Positions 7,067 to 9,650 of a stretch of DNA of 9,650 nt are shown piece by piece. How positions within the stretch are numbered: position 1 is the stretch's first letter; each line of letters starts with the position of its first letter. The DNA lies in NCBI GenBank assembly GCA_025057335.1, contig JANWXG010000083.1, forward strand, positions 1 through 9,650, read 5' to 3'. Under the pieces are notes generated by a model, which was not told where the DNA came from, searched no databases, and saw nothing but the letters and a program-made list of their open reading frames with translations. Source of the DNA: a bacterium (lineage in GTDB: Bacteria; Armatimonadota; HRBIN16). Made by a program: the position numbers and the translations under genes.

Positions 7067-8445
7067 GACTACCCCTGCGCCTTTGGCTGGCAACCAGCTT
7101 GCTGGTGTGCTTCACTGCGGGCGCCGTTATGGCATGGTCGCCTCCCCTGGCGCTGGCGGTGCTGGGTGTCGGGGGCTGGTTTCTGCTCTCCCTGTGGCAC
7201 CCTACTGCGGGCGCGCTTGCCTTGCTCGCCTACACCAGCCTGCACCCCGTGCTCGTCCGGGTGGTGTACGATGGTCATCCCCTGGCAAAGGTATGGAAAG
7301 ATGGCGCGGTGCTATGGCTCGCGCTGATGTGGCTATTCCATCGCTGGGTGAACCGCGAGCGCCCGCTGCGCTGGGGAGTCGTAGAAGTAGCTCTGGTCGC
7401 CTTCGCTGCACTGACGGTGGTGCACCTGTTCAATCCGAACATCTACTCCTTCTCCGCAGCGGTGGCTGACCTACGCTGGCTTAGCGTGCCCTTGCTGTTC
7501 TACTTCTTTGGCAAGACGCTGTTTGCGGGCGAGCGCCTGCGCACGTTGCTGCTGTTCCTGGGCGCGTTAGCGACCATACACGCGGTCTATGGGCTTGTCC
7601 AGCAGTTTCTGCCTTACCGCTGGTTGATGGAAGCGGGAGCGACGCGCCCTAGCGCCCCCTCCGGCACGATGGTGGCGGGATACACGCGCTCTTTTTCTAC
7701 GATGGACCCGTACCTGTTCGGCGCGCTGATGAGTTTCGGCGCGGTCACAGCGCTGGGGATGGCGGCGCGACGCGAGCGAGGGGAAGCGTTCTGGCTGCTC
7801 TCCCTGTTGCTCACCTCGCTGGGAGCGGTGTTTTCGTTAGCGCGCTATGCATGGGTGATGCTGTGGGTAGGTTACGTAAGCGTAGGGATGTGGATGCGTC
7901 ACCGTCTGGCGCTCGCGTTGGCAATGGTCGCGCTTATCGCGTTGCAGGTTGCCCCAGAGGGGCTATGGCGTGAGCGCACGCAGGACATCCTGGCGCCGCT
8001 GGCTCCTACCTCCACAGTGAGCATCCGCATGACCTTCTGGAAGAAGGCGCTGCGCGAGGTGTGGCAACATCCGTTCGGCTTGGGGCTGGGCACACTAGGC
8101 ATCGGCAAGTGGAGCGAAGACAGCCCGCGCCTGCTAGGATACGTCACGGGCGCCGACAACAACTACCTGTACATCCTGGTGGAGACGGGCTGGGTAGGGC
8201 TGCTGCTGTACCTGTCTGCGATTGGGAGCATTCTGCTAAGGGGAGCACGTATTATCCGAAGGATGCCTAGCGGGGCGCAACGTGCGGGCGCCGTCGTGGC
8301 GTGGACGGTCGTGCTGCAGAGCGCGGTGGGCAACCTGGTGAACTTCTCTACTTTCCTGCCCCCCGTGTCGTGGAGCTTGTGGCTGTGCGCTGGTGCGCTG
8401 ATGGCACAACGGGACGAACCTGAGGCAGAGGGAGACGCACGTTGA
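7033..8445 (+). CDS. O-antigen ligase/polymerase-type membrane protein (Wzy_C / WaaL-like)
   Basis: This is a polytopic inner-membrane protein with about 10-12 hydrophobic segments, for example near 15-36, 39-55, 92-104, 116-133, 149-164, 170-191, 252-270, 272-287, 291-306, 385-403 and 420-434. The Wzy_C-type features are FSLARYAWVML with conserved Arg271, a large extracytoplasmic loop (about 307-383) holding FWKKALREVWQHPFGLGLG (335-353), and DNNYLYILVETGWVGL (375-390), the usual end of that loop. Such proteins join lipid-linked sugar chains to lipid A, to one another or to proteins; sequence alone does not separate ligase, polymerase and glycosyltransferase roles. It has 470 residues, within the family range. 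The ATG at 7033 lies inside the GH2 gene and has no clear ribosome-binding site, so translation may depend on coupling; a later start, such as ATG 7129, would lose the first membrane segment. No other glycan-assembly gene is in the window. Confidence 0.85.
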   Translation: MEQRAASRAPVGLPLRLWLATSLLVCFTAGAVMAWSPPLALAVLGVGGWFLLSLWHPTAGALALLAYTSLHPVLVRVVYDGHPLAKVWKDGAVLWLALMWLFHRWVNRERPLRWGVVEVALVAFAALTVVHLFNPNIYSFSAAVADLRWLSVPLLFYFFGKTLFAGERLRTLLLFLGALATIHAVYGLVQQFLPYRWLMEAGATRPSAPSGTMVAGYTRSFSTMDPYLFGALMSFGAVTALGMAARRERGEAFWLLSLLLTSLGAVFSLARYAWVMLWVGYVSVGMWMRHRLALALAMVALIALQVAPEGLWRERTQDILAPLAPTSTVSIRMTFWKKALREVWQHPFGLGLGTLGIGKWSEDSPRLLGYVTGADNNYLYILVETGWVGLLLYLSAIGSILLRGARIIRRMPSGAQRAGAVVAWTVVLQSAVGNLVNFSTFLPPVSWSLWLCAGALMAQRDEPEAEGDAR

Positions 8446-9122
8446 ATCCGAGAGAAGCTTTTCCCTTTCCGAAGACGGTCACGGAGGCGGTAGAGTTGCA
8501 GCTGCGCCTGCGCGAGCAGGTGCGCGAAGAGCCGCTGGACACGGAAGCGGTACGGCTGGTCGCCGGCACGGACGTCTCCTTCGGGCGGTCTGGCTCGGAG
8601 GCGTGGGCGGGCATCGTTGTGTTGCGCCTACCCGAGATGCAGGTCGTGGAGGAGACGGTCGTATGCACAACAGTCAGCTTCCCGTACGTGCCAGGGCTGC
8701 TCTCGTTTCGGGAGTCGCCGCCTCTGCTAGAAGCGTGGCAGCAGCTCAACACGAAACCCGAGGTGGTGCTGTGCGACGCGCACGGCAGGGCGCATCCCCG
8801 ACGGTTCGGCATGGCGTGCCATTTCGGGCTACTGGTGGACACGCCAACGGTCGGCTGCGCCAAGAGCCTGCTGTGCGGCGCCGTCGCGCGCTCCTCGTCT
8901 GCAGGGGAGGATTGGCAACCTATCTATGAGGGAGAGGATCTTCTGGGCGCAGCGTTGTACACACAGCCCTCCGCGCAGCCTGTTTACGTGTCAGTCGGGC
9001 ATCGGGTAGACCTACCGTCCGCGTTGGGAATAGTGCGTCGCTGTGTGCGCGGACACCGCATCCCTGAGCCGTTGCGCCTGGCACACGAGCTGGTCACTCG
9101 GGCTCGGCGAGGAGCTGCCTGA
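8442..9122 (+). CDS. nfi: Endonuclease V (deoxyinosine-specific DNA repair nuclease)
   Basis: Endonuclease V nicks DNA (in some organisms RNA) one base 3' of a deaminated adenine (inosine) and starts its repair. All recognised catalytic and wedge residues are present in order, with almost constant spacing to the Thermotoga maritima enzyme: Asp44 in AGTDVSF, Tyr82 in PYVPG, Glu91 in SFRES, Asp112 in LCDAHG, His118 in GRAHPR, and Lys141 in GCAKS. At 226 residues it is full length, and no signal peptide is expected or seen. The start is a TTG at 8442 whose bases overlap the stop of the membrane-protein gene (TTGA, four-base overlap), with GAGGGAG about nine bases upstream; this implies translational coupling. 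Its 3' end overlaps the end of a minus-strand gene by 29 bases. Its placement after an envelope gene is probably a chance operon fusion rather than a functional link. Confidence 0.93.
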   Translation: MNPREAFPFPKTVTEAVELQLRLREQVREEPLDTEAVRLVAGTDVSFGRSGSEAWAGIVVLRLPEMQVVEETVVCTTVSFPYVPGLLSFRESPPLLEAWQQLNTKPEVVLCDAHGRAHPRRFGMACHFGLLVDTPTVGCAKSLLCGAVARSSSAGEDWQPIYEGEDLLGAALYTQPSAQPVYVSVGHRVDLPSALGIVRRCVRGHRIPEPLRLAHELVTRARRGAA

Positions 9123-9650
9123 ACGCCTGCACAATCTGCTGGCGCGCCTGCCCATCCGAAGAGACCACTACCAGCGCCACGTGTCCTTCCAGCGTGCGCC
9201 AGGTGAGCCGCACGTGCCCCTTTTCCAGATGCCACGTCACGGGCTTGACCCCTTCGGGCGTGACCTGAAACACATCGATAGCCTTTAGCCAGTTGGGCAG
9301 ACGCGCGACGACCGTCACGTCCTTCTGTTCGCGGAAACGGTAGCCCTGCGGATGCATATCGTAGGCGAAGTTGGTCACGAACACAAACGTCACGCGCTCC
9401 CCTATCAGCGAGGTCACGTCCAGACGGTTAGGCTCCGTTGCGCGGCGCACCTGCCCCTTGTAGCCGAAGTCGCAGCGCAAGAGGAAGGGACGCACCGCCT
9501 GCAACAGACGATTGCACCGCGCCATCTCCTCCAGCGTCTCTTGGCACTGCTGCACCACCTGCTCCACTAGCTCCTCCACCTTCGCCTGCTCCAGCGAGGG
9601 CAGCATCTTCCGTGCCAGCTCGGTATAGTAGCGGCGGATTTCGGCTTCAG
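9094..9650 (-). CDS. C-terminal part of an unidentified protein (5' end beyond the window)
   Basis: The frame ends with TGA at 9094-9096 and stays open to the right edge, giving about 185 residues. The ATG at 9606 is probably internal, because in-frame coding continues upstream of it (EAEIRRYYTELARK). A charged helical stretch with heptad-like spacing follows (SLEQAKVEELVEQVV and on), suggesting a short coiled coil. The last 110 or so residues look like beta-strands, with VTFVFVTNFAYD, KDVTVVARLPNWL and HVALVVVSSD, as in C-terminal beta-sandwich domains of large sugar-active or surface proteins. I do not recognise a family and propose no function. The gene converges on endonuclease V with a 29-base overlap, so neither gene has room for its own terminator there. 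Confidence 0.7.
   Translation of the reverse strand, partial: EAEIRRYYTELARKMLPSLEQAKVEELVEQVVQQCQETLEEMARCNRLLQAVRPFLLRCDFGYKGQVRRATEPNRLDVTSLIGERVTFVFVTNFAYDMHPQGYRFREQKDVTVVARLPNWLKAIDVFQVTPEGVKPVTWHLEKGHVRLTWRTLEGHVALVVVSSDGQARQQIVQAFRQLLAEPE

Noticed and set aside
1..9650. Possible CRISPR array, tRNA, insertion sequence or phage remnants
   Set aside because: No regularly spaced repeats, no cloverleaf-like sequence with tRNA signatures, and no transposase or integrase motifs were seen on reading through.

Overview
The window is GC-rich (by eye roughly 60%), densely coded and bacterial. The best hint to the lineage is the gene at 1290-2039 (minus strand). It encodes a prepilin-like protein with a type IV pilin N-terminus and an exact H-X9-DG motif, a form that is very abundant in Armatimonadota and also common in Planctomycetota. 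Together with the many carbohydrate enzymes, this makes an armatimonad-like organism my first guess. That is an inference, not a result. I see no tRNA, rRNA, CRISPR array, insertion sequence or phage gene.

Left part (1-2039). The end of an unidentified forward gene (stop at 171-173) meets a minus-strand pair across a strong stem-loop at 206-231. The pair is transcribed leftward from the 2040-2226 intergenic region: first the H-X9-DG prepilin-like protein, then a beta-propeller phytase with an N-terminal membrane or export segment. Their reading frames meet as TGATG, or overlap by 43 bases if the upstream GTG start is used.

Middle (2040-2226). A divergent promoter region holds a plausible -35/-10 pair for the rightward genes, a weaker one for the leftward genes, and an inverted repeat (CCTGTTT / AAACAGG) just upstream of the rightward -35.

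Right part (2227-9122). Five genes run in one direction and probably form one transcript or two: a GH130 mannoside phosphorylase/hydrolase, an archaeal-type cofactor-independent phosphoglycerate mutase (or the related proposed homoserine kinase), a GH2 beta-mannosidase, an O-antigen ligase/polymerase-type membrane protein, and endonuclease V. The GH130 and GH2 proteins have no signal peptide, so the cell seems to process imported beta-mannosides in the cytoplasm. No transporter lies in the window. The last three genes overlap by 34 and 4 bases. At 9094-9122 endonuclease V overlaps tail to tail with the end of a minus-strand gene that runs off the right edge and that I cannot identify.

The families are all known. 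The points most worth checking are the phosphotransfer-type enzyme between two mannoside enzymes, the coupled prepilin/phytase pair, and the palindrome in the divergent promoter region. I found no clear evidence of a wholly new system.
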